Part shown: positions 1-7,917 of the stretch, one piece after another | Position numbering within the stretch: position 1 is the first letter of the stretch | Layout of the letters: every line of letters begins with the position of its first letter | Assembly: GCA_903884115.1 (NCBI GenBank) | Contig: CAISDH010000057.1 | Location: 1 to 41,156, forward strand | Source: an uncultured Microcaldota archaeon | Lineage (GTDB): Archaea; Micrarchaeota; Micrarchaeia; Micrarchaeales; Micrarchaeaceae | Direction of reading: 5' to 3' | DNA: 41,156 nt | Notes under the pieces: generated by a model | What the model saw: the letters and a program-made list of their open reading frames with translations, nothing else | Told to the model about the DNA's origin: nothing | Database searches by the model: none | Made by a program: the position numbers and the translations under genes

Positions 1-1338
1 CTCTTTTCGGCCCTTATGTTTGCAAGTGGCACTTCGGATGCACAGTCAAGCCAGTTCACGAAACTACACATAGGCAATAACTTAACAAGCGGGCTGTTCA
101 CAGTCCAGTTTCAGAATCTCGGACATCCGAACTCTGCTAACGTCAGTTCTGCATTAATGGCAATATATTACAATGGCGTAATGGTTAACTCCACTATAGT
201 CACCCCACCAAATACCAACAAGTTAAATATAAACGGACAGACTTTGTATGTTTCCGTCAACCAAACATTTAATGGCTATTCATATCAAAGGTGGGCAACT
301 GTGGCGCTGTCTGTGAATGAACCACCAACAGCAGTCACGACTACCATACCTGTCTTATTCTCAGTTTCTCCAAATCCACCCACAATAAGCAGCCACATAA
401 TCAGTATAGGCCAGACTGCAGCGTTAAATACGACAGTAAGTGGCGGTGTTACTCCGTATAGTGGACGCTATATGTTTACGATGCCAAATTCATCCACATC
501 AGTATGCGCTTCCCCATCTTCATGCATGGCATATGCATATTCTGGATGGCCCGAATTAAGCGGAGGCACACTCGGATTGATTGTCATGCCTCTAAACAGC
601 TTTGAAGTCGAATTTAAGACCACAGATCCCTACGTATCGCAATGCACTCTGATAACAAACCTCACAACTTCAGACGCCCTATTTTCTGCACCAGGCCCAT
701 GCCACGTAATCGCAGGATTGAATTCAGGAGAAAAAATATTCGGAGTGTGGACCTTCACTGCTAGCGCCGGAGATCATACGTACTTTGGTTTTCTAACAAC
801 TGATAATTACACTACTACTGAAAATGTGTCTGTTACTATAGCTCCGGCAGCAACAACGGCAGCAACCACCACCTCTACAACAACAATTCCTGCAACGACT
901 TCAATACAACTAATCCCTTCAGCACTATCCAAGGTGTACGTCGGAGGTAATCTAACAAGCGGGCCGTTCACAGTCCAACTTCAGGACCTTGGAGTGGCGA
1001 ACACAAACGGAATAAGTCCTGCAGCAATAGCAATATACTACAACGGCGTAATGACCAACTCGATTTCAGTAACGCCTCCAAGTAACACAGAATTCACAAT
1101 CAGCGGACAAAACCTGTACGTTAACGTCAGCCAAACGTACGCAGGATACTACTCGTATCAGAAGTGGGCGTTGATGGGAATTTCCTTATCTTGGCCTACC
1201 ATAACTACAACAGTCAATACAACGAGCACTACACCAACAACAATTCCAAGCAGTTCTCCCACAGGCAGCCAGAACGCCATATCACAGATTGTATCGGGAA
1301 TAGTCAGCTTCTTTAAGGGACTGTTCAGATCCATATAA
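1..1338 (+). CDS. Secreted/cell-surface repeat protein, 5' end outside window
   Basis: The frame is open from base 1. The first ~15 visible residues are hydrophobic and end in a small-residue stretch (ASGTSDAQ), which looks like the end of a signal peptide, so the true start lies upstream. Two copies of an ~85-residue beta-rich domain (window residues ~17-105 and ~310-395) share GNLTSG, FTVQ, AIYYNGVM, VTPP and LYV. A different central domain (~120-280) contains several Cys. Thr/Pro-rich linkers (TTTSTTTIP-like) and many N-x-S/T sites fit an exported, probably glycosylated surface protein. The C-terminus is a short amphipathic tail. No enzymatic motif or named family was recognised. The duplicated domain suggests an adhesive or structural role, which is inference. 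Confidence 0.75.
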   Translation, partial: LFSALMFASGTSDAQSSQFTKLHIGNNLTSGLFTVQFQNLGHPNSANVSSALMAIYYNGVMVNSTIVTPPNTNKLNINGQTLYVSVNQTFNGYSYQRWATVALSVNEPPTAVTTTIPVLFSVSPNPPTISSHIISIGQTAALNTTVSGGVTPYSGRYMFTMPNSSTSVCASPSSCMAYAYSGWPELSGGTLGLIVMPLNSFEVEFKTTDPYVSQCTLITNLTTSDALFSAPGPCHVIAGLNSGEKIFGVWTFTASAGDHTYFGFLTTDNYTTTENVSVTIAPAATTAATTTSTTTIPATTSIQLIPSALSKVYVGGNLTSGPFTVQLQDLGVANTNGISPAAIAIYYNGVMTNSISVTPPSNTEFTISGQNLYVNVSQTYAGYYSYQKWALMGISLSWPTITTTVNTTSTTPTTIPSSSPTGSQNAISQIVSGIVSFFKGLFRSI

Positions 1339-1566
1339 GCTCATTACAGTAAAAGGGAGTCAGGGACACACATAGACGTGGAGCACTAATGCCGCAATCT
1401 AAGACAGAGTCGCCAGTTCTTAGAGGTTAAAATGCGAGCGAGGAACCACAGTATTTGATAACGTTTGCTAGGGTTTATTGTGGTTCGACGTGGTAGGCCA
1501 ATTGATAGCGGAGTACAAATCTCATACCGACGACAAACAACCCCATCCGTCGACAAAAAACATACG
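1339..1566. other. Intergenic region, no gene seen
   Basis: About 230 bases between the surface-protein stop and the tRNA-Pro 3' end. No convincing coding frame, promoter or RNA fold was recognised. Two short CGACGACAAAC / CGTCGACAAA-like segments near 1531-1560 are similar to each other but too short to interpret. Confidence 0.4.
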
Positions 1567-1639
1567 TGGGGGGCCGGAGATTTGGACTCCGATCGCCAGC
1601 GCCCAAGGCTGGTAGTCTGCCAGGTTAGCGTAGCCCCCC
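1567..1639 (-). tRNA. tRNA-Pro (UGG), atypical D-arm and T-loop
   Basis: A 73-nt cloverleaf reads on the minus strand. The acceptor stem GGGGGGC/GCCCCCC pairs fully, the anticodon stem CCAGC/GCUGG closes loop CUUGGGC (anticodon UGG, Pro), and the T-stem CGGAG/CUCCG is perfect; discriminator A73. Oddities: the D-stem pairs poorly (C10 against U25, C12 against A23) although the D-loop AACCUGGCA is normal, and the T-loop reads UCC instead of the usual UUC (C at position 55). No encoded CCA. It could be a functional but divergent tRNA or a decaying copy. A TATA-like element lies ~30 bp upstream. Confidence 0.75.
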
Positions 1640-1662
1640 GATGATAACGCATCTATTGTTAG

Positions 1663-1678
1663 GAAAGCTTATTAAAAT
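1663..1678. promoter_or_regulatory. Shared bidirectional TATA element (tRNA-Pro / rfcS)
   Basis: The A/T core TTATTAAAA sits about 30 bp from the 5' end of the minus-strand tRNA-Pro and about 42 bp from the plus-strand rfcS ATG. That places the expected start sites (~25 bp from the TATA centre) correctly in both directions. No second TATA candidate is evident in the gap. Inferred from spacing only. Confidence 0.5.
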
Positions 1679-1712
1679 GCCTTTGCTAAGTACTATTGCT
1701 TTTTGTGGTTCT

Positions 1713-2675
1713 ATGCGAATGGACCTTCCGTGGACTGAAAAATATAGGCCTAAGAGTCTGAAAGAGGTCATCGGGCAGAAGCTCATAGTAGACCGGCTGA
1801 GCTCCTTTGTTGCGAAGGGGAACTTCCCTAACATGATATTTGCAGGCCCACCAGGCATTGGAAAGACGACATGCGCTGTGGCGCTGGCGAACGAGCTCTA
1901 CAAGGACAACCTTGAGGGCGCGTTCCGCGAGCTCAACGCGAGCGACGAGCGCGGCATTGACGTGATACGCGGCGCTGTCAAGGAGTTCGCAAAGACCATA
2001 TCAGTGACGCATGCGCCAATAAAGATAATATTCCTTGATGAGGCGGACGCGCTGACAGCGGATGCGCAGCACGCGCTAAGAAGAACAATGGAGATGTTCG
2101 CGGCCGAGACGAGGTTCATACTCAGCGCGAACTATGCGAGCAAGATAATCGAGCCCATACAGAGCAGGTGCGTTGTGTTCAGGTTCAAGCCGTTGGTAGA
2201 GGCGGAGATGAAGCAGTACATAACCCGCATAAAGGACGGCGAGAACCTTGAGATTGACGACAAGGCGGCGAATGCGCTGATCTACGTCAGCGACGGCGAC
2301 CTTAGGAAGCTTATAAACGTGCTGCAGAGCGCAGCAATACAGAGCAGGAAGATCACGGACTCCAGCGTGTACGACATAGCTGCAAGGGCAAGGCCTGACG
2401 AGGTGGTCGCAATGCTCAGGTGTGCGGTATCTGGGGACATGACCACTGCAAGGAGCGAACTCGACAAGCTTATGATAATGCACGGTATGAGCGCAGAAGA
2501 CATACTGATGCAGTGCTACAGGGAGGTGCAGAACATCGGCATCGACGAGCACATGAAACTGGGCATCATCAAGGAGATAGGCGAATGCAACTTCAGGGTG
2601 GTGGAGGGCGCGAACGAGCGCATACAACTGGAGGCCATGCTTGCCAGCGTCGCGCTTCTGAAGCCGGCGCACTAA
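1713..2675 (+). CDS. rfcS: Replication factor C small subunit (clamp loader)
   Basis: Loads the PCNA sliding clamp onto primed DNA, as the small AAA+ subunit with RfcL in archaea. Family hallmarks: N-terminal PWTEKYRP box, Walker A GPPGIGKTT, Walker B FLDEAD, sensor/arginine-finger SRC box (QSRCVVFRF) and a C-terminal helical collar. About 320 aa from this start, normal for RfcS. The longer frame from 1641 overlaps the promoter and lacks family similarity, so start ATG 1713 (or ATG 1719) is preferred. It is divergent from tRNA-Pro with a shared TATA, and a small unknown gene follows within ~25 bp. Confidence 0.95.
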   Translation: MRMDLPWTEKYRPKSLKEVIGQKLIVDRLSSFVAKGNFPNMIFAGPPGIGKTTCAVALANELYKDNLEGAFRELNASDERGIDVIRGAVKEFAKTISVTHAPIKIIFLDEADALTADAQHALRRTMEMFAAETRFILSANYASKIIEPIQSRCVVFRFKPLVEAEMKQYITRIKDGENLEIDDKAANALIYVSDGDLRKLINVLQSAAIQSRKITDSSVYDIAARARPDEVVAMLRCAVSGDMTTARSELDKLMIMHGMSAEDILMQCYREVQNIGIDEHMKLGIIKEIGECNFRVVEGANERIQLEAMLASVALLKPAH

Positions 2676-2698
2676 GCCAGCGATTCAACAAAAGCAAT

Positions 2699-3067
2699 GC
2701 AGATGATGACATAGCAACAATCAAGCAAATCGTAGAGAAGCTGAACGATGACCCTACAGAGGCAAACTGGAAGGCATTCGAAAGAGGGGCAAGGAAGATC
2801 GGCATAAAGTACCACCGTATATTCTGCCCGGCAGGCTCTGGCAGTAAACCTAAAAAGGCGCAGGCGTATGCGGTGCTCTACGATGCAAAGTATAGGTCGC
2901 TGTTCAGGATGCCAATGTATGACAAGTCAGGCAAAAAGCTAAGCGGGGTTGCCGAATACCTAGAAGGGCTTGCACTGAACACCAGGGTAGAGGAACAGCT
3001 GACGATCCAGCAGGACAAGGAAAGGGAGCACATGGCGCAGAAGCTGAGGTCGCTGGGCTACATGTAA
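2699..3067 (+). CDS. Conserved-looking hypothetical protein (~122 aa), start codon unclear
   Basis: The frame runs from just after the rfcS stop and looks coding: charged helical N-terminus (DDDIATIKQIVEKL), basic middle, ESCRT-free and TM-free, Gln/Glu-rich C-terminus ending LRSLGYM. I do not recognise the family. There is no in-frame ATG, GTG or TTG after the rfcS stop near the expected N-terminus. Three ATGs at 2697-2707 lie in a wrong frame that stops after five codons. One extra G after the ATG at 2697 would give a normal start (M-A-D-D-D). So a missing base in the sequence, a real frameshift or a non-standard start are all possible. Co-transcription with rfcS is likely. The end is convergent with the MEMO gene. 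Confidence 0.6.
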   Translation, partial: ADDDIATIKQIVEKLNDDPTEANWKAFERGARKIGIKYHRIFCPAGSGSKPKKAQAYAVLYDAKYRSLFRMPMYDKSGKKLSGVAEYLEGLALNTRVEEQLTIQQDKEREHMAQKLRSLGYM

Positions 3068-3081
3068 TTCCTTTGCAGCGA

Positions 3082-3909
3082 TCAGACAAATGCAACGGAT
3101 GAGTACGCCACAACGCTTGAGTAATCGCCGGTCGACTCTCCGGAATTCGAATAATTCAGCAATATGCCAGAATGTGCGCCCGTGCCCTTCGCGAAAAGCA
3201 TGGCGACGGTTATCGGCCCGAATCCGCAGATGCTGTCATCAAGAGAGTCTACAAGACCGTTGAATGCAACAGGGTCCATGCGCTTCAGCGCATCGAGAAG
3301 CTTCATGTCCTTGGCTTTCGCAACGTCCGCAGGCTCGTAATGGTCGAAGTCAGAGCTCGCAAGAACAACGACTTTCCTGCCCAGGGAGCGCGATGCCTTT
3401 AATATCGAGTCGGCAAGCAGCTCGCTGGACCCTATGGACTGGTCGCCGAGGCACACGAAGCAGAACCTCTTGCCTGCCAGCACGCGCTGAAGGAACGGCA
3501 GCTGCACCTCTATGGAGTGCTCGTCTTTGTGCGCATCCTCGTCCAGGTATATATTTTCCGATGTGCTTGCGATTGCGTTCGAGAGCTCTTTGTCGTTTGC
3601 TGCGACCCCAAGCGGAGTCTCCCAATCAGAAGCAGATACTGCAATGGGAGCGCCCTGCCCAGTGTGGTTTGGCCCTACGACAACCACGCTGTCCACTGAA
3701 TCCATGTTTCTATTGTACTGCATTGCCTTGTATGCGAATGCTGCGGTCTTTCCAGAATACGCATAGCCGGCATGCGGAGAGACATACGCCACGGCAGCCT
3801 CAACGGCTTTCTGGTCTACTTCTGCAGAACCGAGTGCGCCATCGATGAACTTGGATATTTCGCTCTTGCTGTCAGGGTAAAAACTGCCTGCGAACGCGCT
3901 CTTTCGCAT
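3082..3909 (-). CDS. MEMO1-family protein (AmmeMemoRadiSam system component B)
   Basis: A 275-aa protein of the MEMO1 fold, related to extradiol dioxygenases. Visible hallmarks: SPHAGYAYSG (His46), GPNHTGQG (His82), DEHSIEVQLPFLQ (His131), SSDFDHYE (~186-192) and a C-terminal SICGFGP Cys. These correspond to the family's His/His/Cys metal (Fe/Cu) site region. The archaeal function is not established; in many prokaryotes it is linked or fused to AMMECR1 and a radical-SAM protein. Here AMMECR1 lies 3 kb away and no partner radical SAM of that family is adjacent. It follows trxB on the same strand with a 15-bp gap, so the two are probably an operon, a redox-themed pairing. Confidence 0.9.
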   Translation of the reverse strand: MRKSAFAGSFYPDSKSEISKFIDGALGSAEVDQKAVEAAVAYVSPHAGYAYSGKTAAFAYKAMQYNRNMDSVDSVVVVGPNHTGQGAPIAVSASDWETPLGVAANDKELSNAIASTSENIYLDEDAHKDEHSIEVQLPFLQRVLAGKRFCFVCLGDQSIGSSELLADSILKASRSLGRKVVVLASSDFDHYEPADVAKAKDMKLLDALKRMDPVAFNGLVDSLDDSICGFGPITVAMLFAKGTGAHSGILLNYSNSGESTGDYSSVVAYSSVAFV

Positions 3910-3924
3910 ATCAACACTTCTACG

Positions 3925-4860
3925 TCAACCCTTGCCGTACTTCAGATCCTGCAGGGATGCCCTTGCAGCCAGCGCAGCCTTGGCCCCGCTGCCCGCGGCA
4001 GTGACTGCCTGCCTGTAAACCTTGTCAGCAGCATCTCCGGCAACGAACACTCCTGCAATCTCTGTCTTTACCTCGTCCTTGGTCATGATGTACCCCTGAT
4101 CGTCTAGCTGCAGTTTGCCCTGCAGGAAGCCGGTATTCGGAGTGTAGCCTATTGCAACGAACACGCCGTCTGTCTTGATGGCGGACGTGTCGTTTGTCTT
4201 GAGGTTCTTCACTCTCACGCTTGTAACCTTGCTGGTGCCGATCACTTCTTCTATCACACTGTTCAATACAAGCTTTATCTTGCTGTTTGACGTGACGCGC
4301 TCCTGCATTATCTTGCTCGCCCTGAACTCGTCCCTTCTGTGCACTATGGTGACGCTGCTCGCGAACTTTGAGATGAATAGCGCATCTTCCATCGCAGTGT
4401 CCCCGCCTCCGACCACTATCACGCTCTTGTTCTTGTAGAACGGCGCATCGCATGTGGCGCAGTTGCTCACGCCCTTGCCTATGAATTTCTTCTCCGATTC
4501 AAGGCCAAGCCACTTGGCAGATGCTCCAGGCGCGAGTATGACGCTGTTCGCAAGGTATGTATCAGAACCTGCCACAACCTTGAAGGGCAGGGTCTTGAAG
4601 TCAACTGCAGTGACAAGACCGTCAACGAACCTTGTGCCGAACTTCTTGGCCTGCGCCATGAAGCGCGCCATGAGCTCGGTGCCCAGCACACCATCAGGAA
4701 AGCCAGGATAATTCTCAACCGTGCTTGTCAGCGTAAGCTGGCCGCCCTGCTCTATGCCTGTTATCACCATCGGCTTGAAGTCCTCCCTGGACAAGTAGAT
4801 TGCGGCGGTGTACCCTGCTGGGCCGGATCCCACTATTATTACGTCTTCGACACTGGGCAA
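3925..4860 (-). CDS. trxB: Thioredoxin reductase, FAD/NADPH-dependent
   Basis: Transfers electrons from NADPH through FAD and a redox disulfide to thioredoxin-like proteins. N-terminal FAD motif GSGPAGYTAA (~11-20), redox-active CATC (Cys134/Cys137), NAD(P)-binding GGGDTAMEDA (~151-160), an HRR..RA signature preferring NADPH, and a C-terminal FAD motif VAGDAAD. About 311 aa, the normal low-molecular-weight type. The start is TTG at 4860, preceded by a run of T; the TATA element ~35 bp upstream predicts an ~8-nt leader. The downstream MEMO gene is probably co-transcribed. Confidence 0.93.
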   Translation of the reverse strand: MPSVEDVIIVGSGPAGYTAAIYLSREDFKPMVITGIEQGGQLTLTSTVENYPGFPDGVLGTELMARFMAQAKKFGTRFVDGLVTAVDFKTLPFKVVAGSDTYLANSVILAPGASAKWLGLESEKKFIGKGVSNCATCDAPFYKNKSVIVVGGGDTAMEDALFISKFASSVTIVHRRDEFRASKIMQERVTSNSKIKLVLNSVIEEVIGTSKVTSVRVKNLKTNDTSAIKTDGVFVAIGYTPNTGFLQGKLQLDDQGYIMTKDEVKTEIAGVFVAGDAADKVYRQAVTAAGSGAKAALAARASLQDLKYGKG

Positions 4861-4889
4861 AAAAACACTGCAGAGCTATTGACTGCGCA

Positions 4890-4901
4890 AGTAATTAAAA
4901 G
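4890..4901. promoter_or_regulatory. Shared bidirectional TATA element (trxB / MBL protein)
   Basis: The near-symmetric core TAATTAAAAG is the only TATA-like sequence in the 70-bp divergent gap. It lies ~35 bp from the trxB TTG and ~35 bp from the ATG of the MBL gene, giving leaders of roughly 8 nt both ways. Confidence 0.5.
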
Positions 4902-4930
4902 CTTCCCAGAGAATACGCGATGGCGACAGA

Positions 4931-5902
4931 ATGCTATGCGTCAATAACATGAACATAGCGCTAGACAGAAGAGAGTCAGGAAGCGACCTCGACTTCATAT
5001 CTCACGCGCACAGCGACCACACATCAGCTGTGAGAAGCTCGCAGTACATATTGGCGAGCAGCGAGACAATGCAGCTTCTTGGGCAGGAGAACAAAGCATA
5101 TGCCACGCTGAAAGTAGGAGACAATGCCCAGTTCAGCCTGCTTGATTCAGGACACATGCTCGGGGCGAAACAGCTGCGCATTGACAACACGGAGAGCGGG
5201 GAACGCACGGTGTACACAGGGGACTACAAGATGCAGGAGTCCCGGACTACAAAGCGCATAGAAATCGCCAGTGCAGACACTGTGATCGTAGATTCGACAT
5301 ATCCAGAGCCGGGCATGCTGTTCGACGACAGAAACGAGGTTGAGTCGTGCCTGCAGGACTGGACAAGGAACAAGCTCCGCTACGGCATAGTGCTGTTCAG
5401 CGCGTACGCAATGGGCAAGTCCCAAGAAATAATCGCACTACTGAACGAGATAGGCATCACGCCATTGGTGAGCAAGAGGATAAGCGCTGCGAACAGGGTG
5501 TACCGCAACTGCGGAATAAACATAGAGTACGCATCGGCATATGATGATGCCAGCGACTACGAGTCGATCACCAGGGACAATTTCGTGGGCGTAACTGATT
5601 CTCGCGATGTGGGAGGGCTGGGACGCACGCTGAGCGGCATACATGAGAAGCGCGTGTTCACCGCTGTTGCGACCGGTTTTGCCAAGAAGTTCAAGTTCGA
5701 CACCGACGCGCAGTTCGCGCTCAGCGACCATGCAGACTTCAAGCAGTGCACTGATTACATAGATGCGACGGAAGCAAAGCACGTCATGACGTACGGCCAA
5801 TGTGCGGAAATCCTTGCCGAAAACCTTCACAGGGCAGGGTATGCTGCAGCTCCCTTGCAAGCAAGCAGGAAACAGGTTAAGCAGTCTATTTTGCAGCCCT
5901 AG
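4931..5902 (+). CDS. Metallo-beta-lactamase-fold RNA/DNA processing protein (mRNA 3'-end-processing-factor-like)
   Basis: A 323-aa MBL-fold hydrolase of the archaeal 'exonuclease of the beta-lactamase fold / mRNA 3'-end processing factor' type. The metal motif HAHSDHT (~28-34) is the HxHxDH zinc signature; further ligand regions are DSGHMLGA (~73-80), YTGDYK and the C-terminal SDHADF. The length suits a single MBL domain with a short beta-CASP-like insert rather than a full KH-MBL-beta-CASP CPSF homologue. Predicted to cleave nucleic acid; the substrate is unknown. Start ATG 4931. The 3' end overlaps the convergent HD gene by 17 bp. Confidence 0.8.
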   Translation: MLCVNNMNIALDRRESGSDLDFISHAHSDHTSAVRSSQYILASSETMQLLGQENKAYATLKVGDNAQFSLLDSGHMLGAKQLRIDNTESGERTVYTGDYKMQESRTTKRIEIASADTVIVDSTYPEPGMLFDDRNEVESCLQDWTRNKLRYGIVLFSAYAMGKSQEIIALLNEIGITPLVSKRISAANRVYRNCGINIEYASAYDDASDYESITRDNFVGVTDSRDVGGLGRTLSGIHEKRVFTAVATGFAKKFKFDTDAQFALSDHADFKQCTDYIDATEAKHVMTYGQCAEILAENLHRAGYAAAPLQASRKQVKQSILQP

Positions 5903-6470
5903 ACTTGCTGCACACGCTTTTCATCAGGGAATCGAATTCGCGCTTCGTGTTCTTGTACTCGTTGTGCAGCGATTTGTTTCCCATGCTCATCTCCTGCTGC
6001 GTGTAGAGTATGACATCGTACAGGTCTGCAAGCTTGACAATCTTGCTTTCGATCGTCTTCCTTGCGTTGTATTCTTCGAACAATGAATAGATCTTGCTCG
6101 ATGTCTTCTTGTCATTCAGCTTGGCAAGCGCATAGTTCATGGTTATCTTCTCAAGCCCTTCGAGCTGCTCCCTCAGGCCCCTGCTGACCTCGCCGTAATC
6201 GTATTTAGAGTCGTGAGGAAGATCCCCGCTTATCGCCTCAGGAACGTCGTGTATCAGGGCAAGCTTTATCACCCGGCCTGAATCGTTCCGCACTCCATGG
6301 TTGTTAAGATACTCGGACAGCACCATCGATATGAATGCGACGTCGCCGATGTGCTCCATGACGGTCTGCCGTATTATGAACTTGCGGGTGCTGTACCTTG
6401 TTATTGAAGACAGCCTGCCGATCACGTACGACAGGTACCTGTTCACGTTCTTGTTGAGTTGATCCACCAT
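5886..6470 (-). CDS. HD-domain phosphohydrolase (YfbR/5'-nucleotidase-like)
   Basis: About 194 aa, with the HD metal-binding signature in order: VMEHIGDVA (first His), LALIHDVPEAISGD (HD pair) and VKLADLYDVI (final Asp). This arrangement, with the PEAI.GD sequence after HD, is typical of YfbR/HDDC2-like 5'-deoxynucleotidases that hydrolyse (d)NMPs; nucleotide salvage is the likely role. Start ATG 6470 is chosen over the GTG two codons upstream. It lies just downstream of tRNA-Ile on the same strand and ends convergently, overlapping the MBL gene. Confidence 0.8.
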   Translation of the reverse strand: MVDQLNKNVNRYLSYVIGRLSSITRYSTRKFIIRQTVMEHIGDVAFISMVLSEYLNNHGVRNDSGRVIKLALIHDVPEAISGDLPHDSKYDYGEVSRGLREQLEGLEKITMNYALAKLNDKKTSSKIYSLFEEYNARKTIESKIVKLADLYDVILYTQQEMSMGNKSLHNEYKNTKREFDSLMKSVCSKSRAAK

Positions 6471-6491
6471 GCACACTACCTGTAAGATAAA

Positions 6492-6603
6492 TGGGCCCGC
6501 GGAGATTTGAACTCCGGACCTCCCGATTATCAGTCGGGCGCTCCAACCAGGCTTTCAGCCTTGCATTTTGACTTACATCAACGTGCAAGTAAGCTACGAG
6601 CCC
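6492..6603 (-). tRNA. tRNA-Ile (GAU) with a 37-nt intron at position 13/14
   Basis: The mature tRNA is 75 nt: acceptor GGGCUCG/CGGGCCC (one G-U), anticodon stem CCCGA/UCGGG with loop CUGAUAA (GAU), T-arm CGGAG-UUCAAAU-CUCCG, A73. The D-arm is interrupted: exon 1 is 6591-6603, the intron 6554-6590, exon 2 6492-6553. The junctions form a proper bulge-helix-bulge: intron helix CUUGCA/UGCAAG, 3-nt bulge UUA, 4-bp central helix UAGC/GCUG, 3-nt bulge AAA. Cutting each bulge between its 2nd and 3rd nt restores a normal D-arm. A TATA-like TTAAAG lies ~27 bp upstream. No encoded CCA. Confidence 0.92.
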
Positions 6604-6645
6604 CAAATACAATGTGACTTTTCAGCTTTAAGAGTTTTGCTTTCT

Positions 6646-7263
6646 CTACTCCAACATAACCTCTGACACTTTTCCAAGAGGCGTGTCCTCATGGAACACC
6701 TGGGTCTGGAAACTGTAGACGTTGACATTGGGCTGCGACCAGTAGTTAGGGCTCAGGCCGGCCTTTACGCACGCCTGCTCTAGGAATGTCTTCTTGTCCC
6801 AGTGCTGCTCCACTGCTACGATAGGCAGCAGAAGCCCGCTGTACATGCCGTATTCCACTATGATGCCATCCCTTCCTACTTTTATCGAATTGAGCCTGTT
6901 GCGGCTGCCTCCCTTGATGAGTTCGGGTTTCGAGAGCAGGCTTATCTCAACAACGAGGGAGTCAAGCTCCCTTTTTGAGACGGGCACGAACCTTGGGTCT
7001 TCGAACGCTGCAGCAATTGCGGCGTCGACTATGCTCTCGTTGAGCGAAGCCACTGCATTAGGGAAGCCTATGCAGCCCCGCAGCTCCTTTGTCGGGTAGA
7101 ACTCGAGAGTCACGAATACGCCGTGCTTCTCGCTGAAATGGGCTATGCTGTCGACCACGATCTTCTTGTTGAAGCGCGGGTTTATGATGAAGAGCTCTAT
7201 GCTGCTCCTTGCTGCCTTCACAAGCTCTTCGCCCTGCTTTGCGCTGTACAGGTGCATGTTCAT
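6646..7263 (-). CDS. AMMECR1-domain protein (AmmeMemoRadiSam system component A)
   Basis: 205 aa, spanned by one AMMECR1 domain. Signature LRGCIGFP (~61-68), preceded by GVFVTLE and followed by the conserved AAFEDPRF segment, VEISLL, GxxGLLLP and C-terminal W..K..FL. The biochemical role is unknown; the family co-occurs with MEMO and a radical-SAM enzyme, and the conserved Cys suggests acyl/redox chemistry. A MEMO gene is present at 3.1-3.9 kb, so both halves of the pair are encoded near each other but in separate units. Starts at ATG 7263 (or the second ATG two codons in). The TATA-like element ~21 bp upstream implies a leaderless mRNA. Confidence 0.9.
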   Translation of the reverse strand: MNMHLYSAKQGEELVKAARSSIELFIINPRFNKKIVVDSIAHFSEKHGVFVTLEFYPTKELRGCIGFPNAVASLNESIVDAAIAAAFEDPRFVPVSKRELDSLVVEISLLSKPELIKGGSRNRLNSIKVGRDGIIVEYGMYSGLLLPIVAVEQHWDKKTFLEQACVKAGLSPNYWSQPNVNVYSFQTQVFHEDTPLGKVSEVMLE

Positions 7264-7405
7264 GACTTGTGAGGTAAAGCTTTAATAGAATACATCTAGA
7301 TGTAGGCATATGGGCAGGCAGATCAGGCTGCAGGAAGGAAGCGATTTAAAAGGCAGCACTCATAAGACTGCGTCTTCCGCACGCCGAGGCACAGAGGATA
7401 TCTTA

Positions 7406-7891
7406 ATGGAACCTTCAGCTGTTTCATCATCTGGGCGCAGGAAGCTAGTCATATTCACAGACGGAGCGGCCAGGGGGAATCCCGGGCCTAGCGCCTCGGG
7501 CTACATGGTCTTCGAGAACGGAAAGCTTGTAAAGAAATACGCATTCTATAACGGCAGCGCCACGAACAACACAGCAGAGTACAATGCGATAATCGCCGCG
7601 CTGGAATGGTGCGTCGAGAATGTCAGCGACACCCATAGCACCTGGATAACGCTGAACTCCGACAGCGAACTCGTGGTAAGGCAGATGAAAGGGGAGTACA
7701 AGACAAAGTCGGATCTGTTGAAAGCACTGCATAATAAGGCAGATGAGCTGGCAGGAGCGCTCGGGAACGTAGAGTTTGCAAATCTCAGAAGGAGCAACAA
7801 GTACATAAGCGCCGTGGACAAATCGCTTAATGCCCTTCTTGACAATTACGAAAGCGACAATCAGCGCGCGGCAGGGAAACCAAGCACATAA
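7406..7891 (+). CDS. rnhA: Ribonuclease HI
   Basis: Cleaves the RNA strand of RNA-DNA hybrids. About 161 aa: FTDGAARGNPGPS (first catalytic Asp and the GNPG loop), NNTAEYNA (catalytic Glu), LNSDSELVVRQM (second Asp) and a late AVDKSLNALL Asp. This is the compact, bacterial-like/archaeal type I fold. The frame extends back to 7310, but that part contains a TATA-like TTTAAAA near 7345 and no RNase H sequence, so ATG 7406 is preferred. The TPR-AAA gene follows 26 bp downstream on the same strand. Confidence 0.92.
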   Translation: MEPSAVSSSGRRKLVIFTDGAARGNPGPSASGYMVFENGKLVKKYAFYNGSATNNTAEYNAIIAALEWCVENVSDTHSTWITLNSDSELVVRQMKGEYKTKSDLLKALHNKADELAGALGNVEFANLRRSNKYISAVDKSLNALLDNYESDNQRAAGKPST

Positions 7892-7917
7892 ATACGTTAT
7901 GAAATAATTGTGATAGT

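Noticed and set aside
2076-2672. 198-codon antisense frame over rfcS
   Set aside because: Shadow of a strongly conserved gene, caused by codon bias.
2699-3067. SRP19 call for the gene after rfcS
   Set aside because: Size and position suggested it, but the SRP19 signature residues are absent.
7310-7405. Longer RNase HI N-terminus
   Set aside because: Contains a TATA-like element and no family sequence.
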